Positions 32,400 through 40,905 of a stretch of 45,558 bases of DNA are shown here, piece after piece. A program made the translations under genes and the position numbers. Origin of the DNA: Tardiphaga sp. Its GTDB lineage: Bacteria > Pseudomonadota > Alphaproteobacteria > Rhizobiales > Xanthobacteraceae. The notes beneath the pieces were generated by a model that was given only the letters and a program-made list of their open reading frames with translations, was not told the DNA's origin and did not search any database. The DNA lies in contig NZ_JAQGJT010000126.1 in the NCBI RefSeq assembly GCF_028290495.1, forward strand, positions 1 through 45,558, in the 5' to 3' direction. The number at the start of each line of letters is the position of its first letter. The first letter of the stretch is position 1.

Positions 32400-33383
32400 T
32401 TAGTGCTCTGGCCGACTACGGTCGATAACGGCGCCGGCGCCCTTGTCGAGCAGATCGAGGCCCACGGCGCGGCCGAGTTCGCGCGGCCGGTCGGCCGGCC
32501 CGGTGCGCGTCACTTCGATGAAGTGGCCGCCGCTCTCGTCGAGCACCGAGGCGGTCATCGCCATCTGCGTGCCCGAGATCGTCGAATAGGCGGCGACCGG
32601 CGAGTTGCAGTGGCCGTTCAGCACCCACAGCACTTCGCGCTCGGCGTCGCAGGAAAGATGCGCCGCGGCATCGTCAATCATCGCGAGATAGCGCCGCGTC
32701 TGCCAGTCGTTCACCGCGCATTCCACCGCGACGATGCCCTGCCCGGCCGCCGGCAGCATTTCCAACGGCGAGAAGTCATAAGCGATACGGTCGGCCAGCC
32801 CGACGCGCTCCAGGCCCGAGCGCGCCATGATCAGCGCGTCCGCCGGGCCGACCTCTCCGCCCCCTGGCAGACGCTGCATCTCGCGGCTGTCGAGTTTGCG
32901 CACGCGGCTGTCGGCGGCTCCGCGGTAATGGATCACTTCGATGGCCGGAAACAGCCGCCTGATATAGGCGGCGCGGCGCACCGCGTTGGTGCCGATCTTG
33001 AAACCCTCGCCGCGCGTGCGCTTCAGATCCTCAAGGGTCAGGCCTGCGCGCAGCACCAGCGCATCGGTCGGCGGGTCGCGCATCAACGTCGCGCCGATCA
33101 CCAGCCCCGGCGTGTCCTCGTTGCCCGGCATGTCCTTCAGCGAATGCATCGCGGCATGCAGCCGGCCGGCGCGCACCGCGTCGCGAATCTCGCCGACGAA
33201 AGCGCCGCCCTTGCCGCCGTGGGTCAGCAGATTGCTGGTCTGGTCGCGGTCGCCGACCGGCTCGAACTTGACGATCTCGACATCCAGTTCGGAGGCCGCG
33301 GCAACAAGCTGGCGCGCGATTTCTTCGGTCTGGGCCAGCGCCATGACGCTTTTGCGCGTGCCGATCCGCATCGAACTAGTCAC
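32400..33383 (-). CDS. hemC: Hydroxymethylbilane synthase
   Basis: Polymerises four porphobilinogen units into hydroxymethylbilane in haem and chlorophyll synthesis. It has 327 residues from a GTG at 33383, chosen because GGAG lies seven bases before it; ATG at 33371 is the alternative. Motifs: RIGTRKSVMALAQTEEI at the start, LHAAMHSLKDMPG, and the dipyrromethane cofactor cysteine Cys259 in NGHCNSPVAAYS. Divergent from the DUF3422 gene across 159 bp. Confidence 0.96.
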   Translation of the reverse strand: MTSSMRIGTRKSVMALAQTEEIARQLVAAASELDVEIVKFEPVGDRDQTSNLLTHGGKGGAFVGEIRDAVRAGRLHAAMHSLKDMPGNEDTPGLVIGATLMRDPPTDALVLRAGLTLEDLKRTRGEGFKIGTNAVRRAAYIRRLFPAIEVIHYRGAADSRVRKLDSREMQRLPGGGEVGPADALIMARSGLERVGLADRIAYDFSPLEMLPAAGQGIVAVECAVNDWQTRRYLAMIDDAAAHLSCDAEREVLWVLNGHCNSPVAAYSTISGTQMAMTASVLDESGGHFIEVTRTGPADRPRELGRAVGLDLLDKGAGAVIDRSRPEH

Positions 33384-33542
33384 CCACACGCTCCTGCCAC
33401 GCCGCCCCAGAGTGTGCGGCGATTCTCGCGCGGAGATTAAGACCAGCGCGCGCCGGAATGCAACGCAGGCGGCGTCGCATGAAACTCGCTTCCGGCCGGG
33501 CGGGATGGTAATCATCCGGCACGTCTCGAAAGGTAACTGGCG

Positions 33543-34859
33543 ATGCGCGCGGATGTTCTGATCGGCGATGATGATGCCGCCCGGCTTAAGCCGCATCCGT
33601 TGCGGGCCGCAATCCTCGGCGAGTTGCACGCCCGGCCGTTCACAGCGATCGCGGTGCCATCGCGCGTGCTGCATTTCGCCTTCGACACGTCTGGCCCGCA
33701 GGCGCAGACCGATCGCGTCAATCTGCTGGCGCTGCTCGACGCGCGCGGGCTGAAGCCGCCCGCTGCGGGCGAAAAACATCACCGCGTGGCGTTCGGCAGC
33801 ACCATCCTGCGCTGGGAACAGCACTCCGAATTCACCACCTATACATGGGAAATGCCGGCCGATCCCGGCGGCAGCCCGTTTCATCCCGAGGCGCCGTCGA
33901 TCGCCTCGCCGATGCGTCTGGTGCCGCAGCCGGGGCCCCTGCTGGTGGCGATTGATCTGCATCTGCTGGCGGACGATCCGCCGCGCACCGCGCCGGAACG
34001 GCTGTTCGACCGCGCCAGCCTTGCGGTGGCGGAGAATTCCGATGGCGCGGCGGTCTACGCCACCGACTTCCAGCCCGGGCCCTCCGGCTTCGTCCGCATC
34101 CTCGTCATCGATCGCGGCATGTCGGCCGAGCGCGCCGGGGCGCAGGTCCAGCGCGTGCTCGAAATCGAGACCTACCGCACGCTGGCGCTGCTTGGCCTGC
34201 CGGAAGCGCAACGGCTGGCGCCTTCCGTCGCCGATGGCGAGCGCCGGCTAGTGGAAGTCACCGAGGCCATGCAGCACACTGGCGACCTCGCCAGCAATCA
34301 CCGCCTGCTCGATGAATTGACCGCGCTCGCAGCCGAGGTCGAGGCCGGCGCCGCCGCCAGCGTGTTCCGCTTCGGCGCCAGCCGCGCCTATGAAGAGATC
34401 GTGGAACAGCGGCTGCAGACGCTCGGCGAGCGCAAGGTCGCGGGATTGCCGACATGGTCGTCGTTCCTGGCGCGGCGCATGAAGCCGGCGCTGCGCACCT
34501 GCGTCACCATCGAGAACCGGCAATCGGGCCTGTCGCTGAAACTCGCCCGCGCCGCCAACCTGCTGCGCACCCGCGTCGATGTCGAACTCGAGCAGCAGAA
34601 CCAGAAACTGCTAAAATCGATGAATGCCCGCACGAGACTGCAGTTGCGGTTGCAGACCACGGTGGAAGGGCTGTCGGTGGCGGCGATCACCTATTACGTG
34701 GTCAGCCTGTTCGGCTATTTCGCCAAGGCGGCCCATGACAGCGGCCGGCTGCACCTGGAGCCGAGCATCGTCACCGCCGGCTTCGTGCCGGTCGCGGCTC
34801 TGGCGATCTGGTGGACGGTACGCCGCATCCGCCGAAAGCATGTCTCAAGCGAGGAGTGA
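33543..34859 (+). CDS. DUF3422 membrane-anchored protein
   Basis: Protein of 438 residues fitting DUF3422. The N-terminus has HPLRAAILGELHARPF; the middle includes WEQHSEFTTYTWEMP and RILVIDRGMSAERAGAQVQR; residues about 330-370 are helical with TRVDVELEQQNQKLLKSMNA. Two C-terminal hydrophobic stretches, TYYVVSLFGYFAKAA and TAGFVPVAALAIWW, end in a basic tail, so it is probably an inner-membrane protein with most of its mass in the cytoplasm. Function is unknown. Confidence 0.88.
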   Translation: MRADVLIGDDDAARLKPHPLRAAILGELHARPFTAIAVPSRVLHFAFDTSGPQAQTDRVNLLALLDARGLKPPAAGEKHHRVAFGSTILRWEQHSEFTTYTWEMPADPGGSPFHPEAPSIASPMRLVPQPGPLLVAIDLHLLADDPPRTAPERLFDRASLAVAENSDGAAVYATDFQPGPSGFVRILVIDRGMSAERAGAQVQRVLEIETYRTLALLGLPEAQRLAPSVADGERRLVEVTEAMQHTGDLASNHRLLDELTALAAEVEAGAAASVFRFGASRAYEEIVEQRLQTLGERKVAGLPTWSSFLARRMKPALRTCVTIENRQSGLSLKLARAANLLRTRVDVELEQQNQKLLKSMNARTRLQLRLQTTVEGLSVAAITYYVVSLFGYFAKAAHDSGRLHLEPSIVTAGFVPVAALAIWWTVRRIRRKHVSSEE

Positions 34860-34862
34860 GTT

Positions 34863-34917
34863 CTACTTCCCCTCCCCCCAGGCAACACTTGCTGCGCAGG
34901 CGGGAGAGGGGAAGTAG
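34863..34917. terminator. Inverted repeat between convergent genes
   Basis: CTACTTCCCCTC pairs with GAGGGGAAGTAG allowing one bulged base, with a long loop. It lies between the ends of the DUF3422 gene and mctP, so it could stop both. The absence of a T-run leaves some doubt. Confidence 0.5.
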
Positions 34918-34920
34918 CCG

Positions 34921-36429
34921 CTATTTCTCGGTCGGCAATCCAACCCACGTATCGGACGCGAACGGGCCGGCGGTCTTGCGCACGATGATGTTGATCACCG
35001 AAGCGACCACGATGTTGCAGACCAGCGCGATCAGGCCGACATAGACAGTCGCCGAGAAGCTGCCGATCGACAGCAGATGCAGCGGCTTCAGGCCGTCCAT
35101 CCACGTCAGATAGGTGCCGCCGAAAAGGCCGACGGCCCAGCCCGCCAGCAGCGCCGGCGCGGTGAACCAGCGCGTGAACAGACCGAAGATCAACGATGGC
35201 AATGTCTGCAGGATCCACAGACCGCCGAGCAGTTGCAGGTCCAGTGCAAACTGCGTCGGCAGATAGATGATCACCAGGAGAGCGCCGACCTTCACCACCA
35301 GTGACGCGATCTTGGCGACCGCGGCTTCGCCAGCATGGGTGACCTCCGGATTGACATAGGCCTTCCAGAAGTTGCGGGTGAACAGGTTGGCCGCGCCGAT
35401 GCTCATCACCGCCGCCGGCACCAAAGCGCCGATCGCAATCGCCGCAAACGCAAAGCCGGCGAACCAGCCCGGGAACAAGGTCTGGAACAGCGCCGGCACC
35501 ACGTCATTGTTGCTGGCGAGCTTGAGATGCGCGGCGTGGCCCATGTAACCGAGCAGCGCCAGCAGGCCGAGCATCAGCGTATAGGCCGGCAACAGCACTG
35601 CGTTTTTGCGAATCGTGGTGACGCTCTTGCTGGCGAAGATACCGGTCAGGGTGTGCGGATACATGAAGGCGGCGAGCGCCGAGCCCAAGGCCAGCGTGGC
35701 ATAAGCGACATACTGGCTGGGCAGCAGGATCACGCTGCCGGAGCCCTTGGCCGCGAACGCATCGGCCGCCGACTGGAACACCGCGGCATATCCGCCAAGC
35801 TTGCCGGGGATGTAGCTCACCGCTGCGATCACGGCGATGTAGATCATGATGTCCTTGACGAAGGCGATCAGCGCCGGCGCCCGCAGGCCCGATGAATAAG
35901 TGTACAGCGCCAGCACGATGAACGCTGCGATCAGTGGCCACTCGCCCTCGAAGCCCAGCGCCTTGACGGCGGCGGCCATGCCGATCAGCTGCAACGCGAT
36001 GTAGGGCATGGTGGCGACGAAGCCGGTGATGGCAACTGCGGCTTCCAGCGTGCGCGAGCCGTAGCGACCATGCACGACGTCGGCGGCGGTGACGTAGCCG
36101 TTATCCTTGGCGACCTGCCACAGTCTCGGCATCACCATGAAGACGAAGGGATAGACGAGGATCGTATAGGGCAGCGCGAAGAAGCCGTAGGCGCCGACCG
36201 AATAGACCAGCGAGGGCACCGCGATCACGGTGTAGGCGGTGTAGAAATCGCCGCCGACCAGGAACCAGGTGATCCAGGTGCCGAACTGGCGACCGCCGAG
36301 GCCCCATTCGTCGAGGGTGGCCAAGGTTTTCGGTCGCTTCCAGCGCGCCGCGACGAAGCCCATGACGGTGACGAGCGCGAAGAAAAAGATGAAGACCGCG
36401 AGCGCGGGAATATCGAGTTCAGTCTTCAT
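34921..36429 (-). CDS. mctP: Monocarboxylate uptake symporter, MctP type
   Basis: Sodium:solute symporter family protein of 502 residues with about 13 membrane segments. Landmarks: VAARWKRPKTLATLDEWGLG, FGTWITWFLVGGDFYTAYT, TAADVVHGRYGSRTLE and HTLTGIFASKSVTTIRKNAV. Closest by pattern to rhizobial MctP, which imports lactate, pyruvate, propionate and some amino acids. The start at 36429 overlaps the end of the DUF3311 gene by 11 bases; such a small partner is standard for this subgroup. Confidence 0.85.
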   Translation of the reverse strand: MKTELDIPALAVFIFFFALVTVMGFVAARWKRPKTLATLDEWGLGGRQFGTWITWFLVGGDFYTAYTVIAVPSLVYSVGAYGFFALPYTILVYPFVFMVMPRLWQVAKDNGYVTAADVVHGRYGSRTLEAAVAITGFVATMPYIALQLIGMAAAVKALGFEGEWPLIAAFIVLALYTYSSGLRAPALIAFVKDIMIYIAVIAAVSYIPGKLGGYAAVFQSAADAFAAKGSGSVILLPSQYVAYATLALGSALAAFMYPHTLTGIFASKSVTTIRKNAVLLPAYTLMLGLLALLGYMGHAAHLKLASNNDVVPALFQTLFPGWFAGFAFAAIAIGALVPAAVMSIGAANLFTRNFWKAYVNPEVTHAGEAAVAKIASLVVKVGALLVIIYLPTQFALDLQLLGGLWILQTLPSLIFGLFTRWFTAPALLAGWAVGLFGGTYLTWMDGLKPLHLLSIGSFSATVYVGLIALVCNIVVASVINIIVRKTAGPFASDTWVGLPTEK

Positions 36430-36604
36430 GGGGGTACGTCCTGTAGGCAAGCCAGGTCAGAAACGCCGTGATCGGCACCCAGGCGAGTTGGTACCAGTAG
36501 AAAAACGGAAAGCCCCACAGCACCGGATCGTGGAAATTGTAGAACGGCACCCACAGCAGCCCGACGAACGGCAGAAGCAGCAGCCAGAGGTAATGCCTGT
36601 TCAT
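36419..36604 (-). CDS. DUF3311 small membrane protein, partner of MctP
   Basis: A 61-residue protein with two membrane helices: MNRHYLWLLLLPFVGLLWVP and YQLAWVPITAFLTWLAYRTY. The start at 36604 has AGGAG eight bases before it. It fits DUF3311, found beside sodium:solute symporters and perhaps a subunit or assembly factor. It overlaps mctP and is translated first. Confidence 0.88.
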   Translation of the reverse strand: MNRHYLWLLLLPFVGLLWVPFYNFHDPVLWGFPFFYWYQLAWVPITAFLTWLAYRTYPHED

Positions 36605-36750
36605 CCGTAATCTCCTGCCAGGAGGTAACATAATGCGCGCGAAAGTAGGCGCTGCATCGTTGATGCCCGCATGTGTAGGTGTGACATTCTGTCGTGTAAA
36701 GATCGAAGCTGCAGAGCCGCCATGAGGCGGTGAGCGGCGCTCTGCACGTT

Positions 36751-36873
36751 GTCATACCGGGATGCGCCCGTCGGCTCCGCCGACGCGGGTGCAGACCCGG
36801 AAGCCCGAGCTGTTCACCCCATCCGAGATTCCGGGGTCGCTGGCAGCTAACGCTGCGTACGCCCCGGAATGAC
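36751..36873. repeat. Imperfect palindromic intergenic repeat
   Basis: GTCATACCGGGATGCGCC at one end and GCCCCGGAATGAC at the other, with inner copies CCGTCGGCTCCGCCGACG and CCGAGATTCCGGGGTCGC. It lies between the Old Yellow Enzyme gene end and the DUF3311 gene start. A dispersed Bradyrhizobium-type element. No gene is supported in 36605-36885. Confidence 0.7.
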
Positions 36874-36885
36874 AGCTTCAGACGT

Positions 36886-37998
36886 TCAGCGTCCGCCGAA
36901 CGTGGTGTTGCCGAACAGCGCCTTCTGGGTGGATGGCTGCGAACGCCAGTATTGCGGCGCGGCATCGACGGTGCCGCCGAGCTGCGTGGCGGCGTGCCAC
37001 GGCCAGCGCGGGTCGTACAAAAGCCCGCGCGCCAGAGCGACAAAGTCAGCCTTGCCGGACGCGACGATATCTTCCGCCTGCTGCGGCTCGGTGATCAGCC
37101 CGACGGCCCAGACCGGCAATCCCGTCGCCTGCTTCACGGCTTCCGCAAACGACACCTGATAGCCCGGGCCGATCGCGATCTTCTGCAGCGGCGAGACGCC
37201 GCCCGACGACACGTCGATCCAGTCGACGTTGCGCTTTTTCAATTCCTTCGCCAGCACGATGGTCTGCTCGATATCCCAGCCGCCCTCGAGCCAGTCCGAC
37301 GCCGAGACACGGAAGCCGACTGGCTTGTCCGCCGGAAACGCCGCGCGCACCGCCTCGAACACTTCGAGCGGGAACCGCATGCGGTTCTCCAGCGTGCCGC
37401 CATATTGATCAGTGCGCTGGTTGGCGACCGGCGACAGGAACTCGTGCAGCAGATAGCCGTGAGCGCCGTGCAGTTCGAGCGCATCGATGCCAAGGCGGTC
37501 GGCACGCTTCGCGGTGGCCACGAAAGCGTCGCAGATGCGGACAAGGCCGGCGGGATCAATCTCCTGCGGCGGCAACTCGCCCGGCTTCTGCGCAATCGGT
37601 GACGGCGCGTGCGCGACCCAGCCGCCTTCGTTCAGCGGAATCTGCTGGCCGCCATCCCACGGGGCGTGGCTGGACGCCTTGCGGCCGGCATGGGCGATCT
37701 GCATCGCGACTGCGATCTTCGAATGCTTGCGGATCGCCGCCAGCACCGGCTTCAGCGCGGCTTCGGTGGCGTCGTCATACAGCCCGAGATCACCGGGCGT
37801 GATGCGGCCCTGCGCTTCCACCGCGGTGGCCTCAATGCACAGCAGGCTCGCGCCGGACAAGGCAAGCCCGCCCAGATGGATCATGTGCCAGTCGTTCGCG
37901 CAGCCATCGACAGCGGAATACTGGCACATCGGGGACACGACAATGCGGTTGGTCAGCGTAAGACCGCCCAACTTGAAGGGCGAGAACAGGGCACTCAT
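36886..37998 (-). CDS. Old Yellow Enzyme family ene-reductase (YqjM-like)
   Basis: FMN-dependent NAD(P)H oxidoreductase of 370 residues that reduces activated C=C bonds. Features: LTLTNRIVVSPMCQYSA with Cys25 and Tyr27, the pair typical of the YqjM subclass; AMQIAHAGRKA; LELHGAHGYLLHEFLSP with the His pair binding substrate; NRMRFPLEVFEAV; and FVALARGLLYDPRWPW. It is a TIM barrel without the Fe-S extension. Likely role is detoxification of enones or nitro compounds. It stands alone. Confidence 0.93.
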   Translation of the reverse strand: MSALFSPFKLGGLTLTNRIVVSPMCQYSAVDGCANDWHMIHLGGLALSGASLLCIEATAVEAQGRITPGDLGLYDDATEAALKPVLAAIRKHSKIAVAMQIAHAGRKASSHAPWDGGQQIPLNEGGWVAHAPSPIAQKPGELPPQEIDPAGLVRICDAFVATAKRADRLGIDALELHGAHGYLLHEFLSPVANQRTDQYGGTLENRMRFPLEVFEAVRAAFPADKPVGFRVSASDWLEGGWDIEQTIVLAKELKKRNVDWIDVSSGGVSPLQKIAIGPGYQVSFAEAVKQATGLPVWAVGLITEPQQAEDIVASGKADFVALARGLLYDPRWPWHAATQLGGTVDAAPQYWRSQPSTQKALFGNTTFGGR

Positions 37999-38152
37999 GG
38001 AATTTCCAGACTTGGCGGAGTGGTGATATTGCGCCCGGGCTGCGAGGGGGCAGCGGCGCTATCGGAACAACGCGATGATCCCTGATCTCCCCGACGGCGT
38101 CAAACCCGTCCTCAGCCGCAACGACGCGCGATCTTCGCGGCTGCACGAAACG

Positions 38153-38187
38153 AAAAAGGTGCGCCGGTTTCCCGACGCACCTTTTTT
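38153..38187 (-). terminator. Rho-independent terminator of the glycine-rich gene
   Basis: Read leftward, AAAAAAGGTGCG pairs with CGCACCTTTTT around a 12-base loop, ending in T. It lies 35 bases past the stop of the leftward gene at 38222. The T-run on the other strand makes it able to work both ways. Confidence 0.88.
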
Positions 38188-38221
38188 CTCAAGCGATCCG
38201 GCGCGTTGCCGGCGGTCGCGA

Positions 38222-38578
38222 TCAATACGGGCAGATCACCCGACCCCAGCGTCGGCTGTAGTAGCAGCCGGGTGCAATGATGCCCGGGCCGTAGAAACCG
38301 TAGCCACGACCGCGGCCCCAGCCGCCACCGCCGCGGAACCCGCCGCCCCGGAACCCGCCGCCGCCCCGAAAACCACCACCGCGGCCGCCGCCGCCGCGGC
38401 CACCTCCACCACCGCCACGCCCGCCGCCTCCACCGCGGGCGTCGGCCGTGGTGCTCGCCCCCGTCAGCAACACGGTGGAAGCACCGATGATGCCGACACA
38501 GTAAACGGATATCAGCGCCACCGCCGCAAGACAGCGGGTCACGATATTATGCCGTTTGGTCGATTTGCTATGAGCCAT
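38222..38578 (-). CDS. Glycine-rich exported protein
   Basis: A 118-residue protein. A basic start (MAHSKSTKRHNIVTR) and a hydrophobic core (CLAAVALISVYCVGIIGAS) give a signal peptide or anchor, with possible cleavage after TADA. Residues about 48-90 are almost only Gly, Arg and Phe in GGGGRGGGFRGG-like units. The end has YGPGIIAPGCYYSRRWGRVI, with two cysteines that could form a disulfide. Similar short Gly-rich surface proteins occur in Rhizobiales; function is unknown. The start at 38578 is chosen over an earlier one at 38614 because the signal peptide is better placed. Confidence 0.8.
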   Translation of the reverse strand: MAHSKSTKRHNIVTRCLAAVALISVYCVGIIGASTVLLTGASTTADARGGGGGRGGGGGGRGGGGRGGGFRGGGGFRGGGFRGGGGWGRGRGYGFYGPGIIAPGCYYSRRWGRVICPY

Positions 38579-38928
38579 TCTTCGGGTCTCCCAGTCTATG
38601 GAAGCTGATTTCACGGAGCTTCCGGCGTCGAACGATCAACAGCCAGGATTGCTATTGCCGCCTATTGAAAACAGAACACCAATATGGCCGCCACGTGACC
38701 TTGGCTCGCGTCTCATGAGAATAAGATCAAGGTTGCGGAGCGGTCAAGACGCTTGCAGCGCAGCGGTCGAACACAAACGCGTATCGCCGCCGTTCATCGC
38801 GGTTTCATGTTGCTTTGCACACTCTGCATATGAAGCACCTCTATTCATCAAGATGAACGGCATCGCCCTTGCGCCATCCGCCGATCTTTTCCGATACTCG
38901 ACACCCACAGCATTTGCAGAAGTGACCC
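38579..38928. other. Divergent intergenic region without a gene
   Basis: 350 bases between the leftward glycine-rich gene and the rightward carbamoyltransferase gene. It has lower GC than its surroundings and should hold both promoters. I see no coding frame, RNA gene or strong hairpin in it. Confidence 0.5.
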
Positions 38929-40728
38929 ATGCCTGCACACAGATACGTCCTCGGCCTCAACACCTACGATCACGATGTCAGTGCCTGCCTGCTGCGCGAC
39001 GGCGCCATTGTCTTCGCGATCGAGAAGGAGCGAATCACCCGCGAAAAGCACGCCACCGGCTTCTACAAGGACGTGATCGACTATTGCCTGGAGGCCGAGG
39101 GCATCACGCTGGCGGACATCGAACTGGTGGTGAGCAACTGCTACATCCTGCCGGTACCGGAGATGGAAGACCGGCTGGTCTACCAGGACATGCCGGGCTT
39201 TCTGCCGGAATATGAGCGGGCGGATGCGACGAAGCATCCGCTGTATCGGTCGCGCGACAAGGTGGTGACGATCTCGCACCATCTCGCGCATGCCTATAGC
39301 GCGTTCGCAGTGTGCCCGTTCGACGAGGGCGCGATCATGATCGTCGACGGCGTCGGCAGCTACCGATCCGACGTGATGGAACCGTTTCCGGACGACGACG
39401 CGGGCTCGAAGCTGGCGAGGGAATCCGAGAGCTACTACACTTTCAGCGGAAGCAAGCTGGACTGCATCAAGAAGGTCTGGATGGAGCCCGACCGCGGCTT
39501 CCTCAGCGACGAATTCTATAACATGCCCGGCCTGGGCGCGCTGTACAGCCGCGCCTCGACCTATGTGTTCGGCGACTGGAACAAATGCGGCGAGCTGATG
39601 GGGCTGGCGCCCTATGGCCGCCGCGACGTCGTCCAGCCGCTGATGGACATCGCCGACAACAAGCTCACCGTGCCGCGCTGGTCGCCGCAATACGACCAGC
39701 CTTACGTGATGGACAGCGACGGCGAGTGGGAAAACCACCCTTCGATGCGGCACTGGGAAGACCTCGCCTGGCGCGTGCAGGACGACACGGAAAAGGTGCT
39801 GCTGGCGCGGGCGCGCTGGCTGCGCGAGACCACCGGGGCCAGAGATCTCTGCATCGCCGGCGGCGTCGCGCTGAACTGCGTCGCCAATGGCCGCATTGCG
39901 CGCGAGGCCGGATTCGACCACCTCTGGATCCAGCCTGCCGCGGGCGACAACGGCATCGCCATCGGTTGCGCCTTTTACGGCTGGCTCGAAGTCCTGAAAC
40001 AGCCGCGCGGCTTTGTGATGAAGCACTCCTACACCGGCAGGACCTATCCGGGTTCTGACGTCGAGGCTGCGACGCAGCGCACGCTGGTCAAGGTGCAAAC
40101 CAAAGCCGTGCGCAGCGACAACATCTGCCGCGATACTGCGAAGCTGTTGGCGGATCAGCAGGTGATCGGCTGGTTCCAGGGCGGCTCGGAATTCGGCCCG
40201 CGCGCACTCGGCAATCGCAGCCTGCTCGCCGATCCGCGCCGGCCGGAAATGAAGGACACGCTGAACAGCCGCGTCAAGCATCGCCAGCCGTTCAGGCCGT
40301 TCGCGCCGATCGTGCTGGCCGAGCGCGCGCACGAGATTTTCGAGGGCGAGGAGGACTCGCCCTTCATGCTGATCGCCAAGCCGGTGCGACCGGAATGGCG
40401 CGAGCGGATCCCGGCGATCGTGCATGTCGACGGCAGCGCGCGGGTGCAGACCGTGACCGAAGACACCAACCCGATGCTGTACCGGCTATTGAAGGAGTTC
40501 GAGGCGCTGACCGGCGTGCCGGTGCTGCTCAACACCTCGTTCAACGTCAAAGGCGAGCCGATCGTCGAGACGCCGCGCGACGCGATGGCCTGCTTTCTCA
40601 CCACCGGCATCGACCATCTGGTGCTGCACGACACGCTGGTGTCGAAGACCACAGCACATCGTTTCGTCGCCCCCGTCGTGAAGACCTGGATGGAGGTCGC
40701 GACCTTGGTACTGTCGAATGTGAAGTAG
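38929..40728 (+). CDS. NodU/CmcH-type carbamoyltransferase
   Basis: Transfers a carbamoyl group from carbamoyl phosphate, by way of carbamoyl-AMP, to a hydroxyl of a sugar or other acceptor. It has 599 residues. The N-terminal Kae1-like ATPase domain (1-350) has LGLNTYDHDVSACLLRDGAI, the metal site HHLAHAYSAFAVCPF, MIVDGVGSY and the later IAGGVALNCVANGRI. The C-terminal YrdC-like domain has GSEFGPRALGNRSLLADPR and LLNTSFNVKGEPIVETP. No nod, polysaccharide or antibiotic genes are adjacent, so the acceptor is unknown. It stands alone, followed by a repeat. Confidence 0.93.
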   Translation: MPAHRYVLGLNTYDHDVSACLLRDGAIVFAIEKERITREKHATGFYKDVIDYCLEAEGITLADIELVVSNCYILPVPEMEDRLVYQDMPGFLPEYERADATKHPLYRSRDKVVTISHHLAHAYSAFAVCPFDEGAIMIVDGVGSYRSDVMEPFPDDDAGSKLARESESYYTFSGSKLDCIKKVWMEPDRGFLSDEFYNMPGLGALYSRASTYVFGDWNKCGELMGLAPYGRRDVVQPLMDIADNKLTVPRWSPQYDQPYVMDSDGEWENHPSMRHWEDLAWRVQDDTEKVLLARARWLRETTGARDLCIAGGVALNCVANGRIAREAGFDHLWIQPAAGDNGIAIGCAFYGWLEVLKQPRGFVMKHSYTGRTYPGSDVEAATQRTLVKVQTKAVRSDNICRDTAKLLADQQVIGWFQGGSEFGPRALGNRSLLADPRRPEMKDTLNSRVKHRQPFRPFAPIVLAERAHEIFEGEEDSPFMLIAKPVRPEWRERIPAIVHVDGSARVQTVTEDTNPMLYRLLKEFEALTGVPVLLNTSFNVKGEPIVETPRDAMACFLTTGIDHLVLHDTLVSKTTAHRFVAPVVKTWMEVATLVLSNVK

Positions 40729-40732
40729 CTGT

Positions 40733-40885
40733 GTCGTCCCGGCAAGCGAGCCTGAGAGCGCAAGCCGGGACCCATTGCCTCTGTCTTGTCTTCTCAAGGC
40801 TGTGGCATCGGCATCGTTCGAGCCACAAGCCCGGAGGGTATGGGTCCCGGATCGGCGTTCGCTTCGCGAACTTGTCCGGGACGAC
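40733..40885. repeat. Palindromic repeat after the carbamoyltransferase gene
   Basis: Outer ends GTCGTCCCGG and CCGGGACGAC pair perfectly; inner parts CCGGGACCCAT and ATGGGTCCCGG also pair. It sits between two convergent genes (carbamoyltransferase and the first chemoreceptor) and may serve as their shared terminator. Confidence 0.8.
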
Positions 40886-40905
40886 ATGGTGTGAGGTCCA
40901 GACGC

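Noticed and set aside
33384..34211. Long upstream extension of the hemC frame
   Set aside because: It runs antisense through the DUF3422 gene; the conserved HemC start begins at 33383.
38300..38440. GC-rich repeats in the glycine-rich gene as a regulatory or CRISPR-like array
   Set aside because: They are simply Gly/Arg codon runs within a gene that has a signal peptide and terminator.
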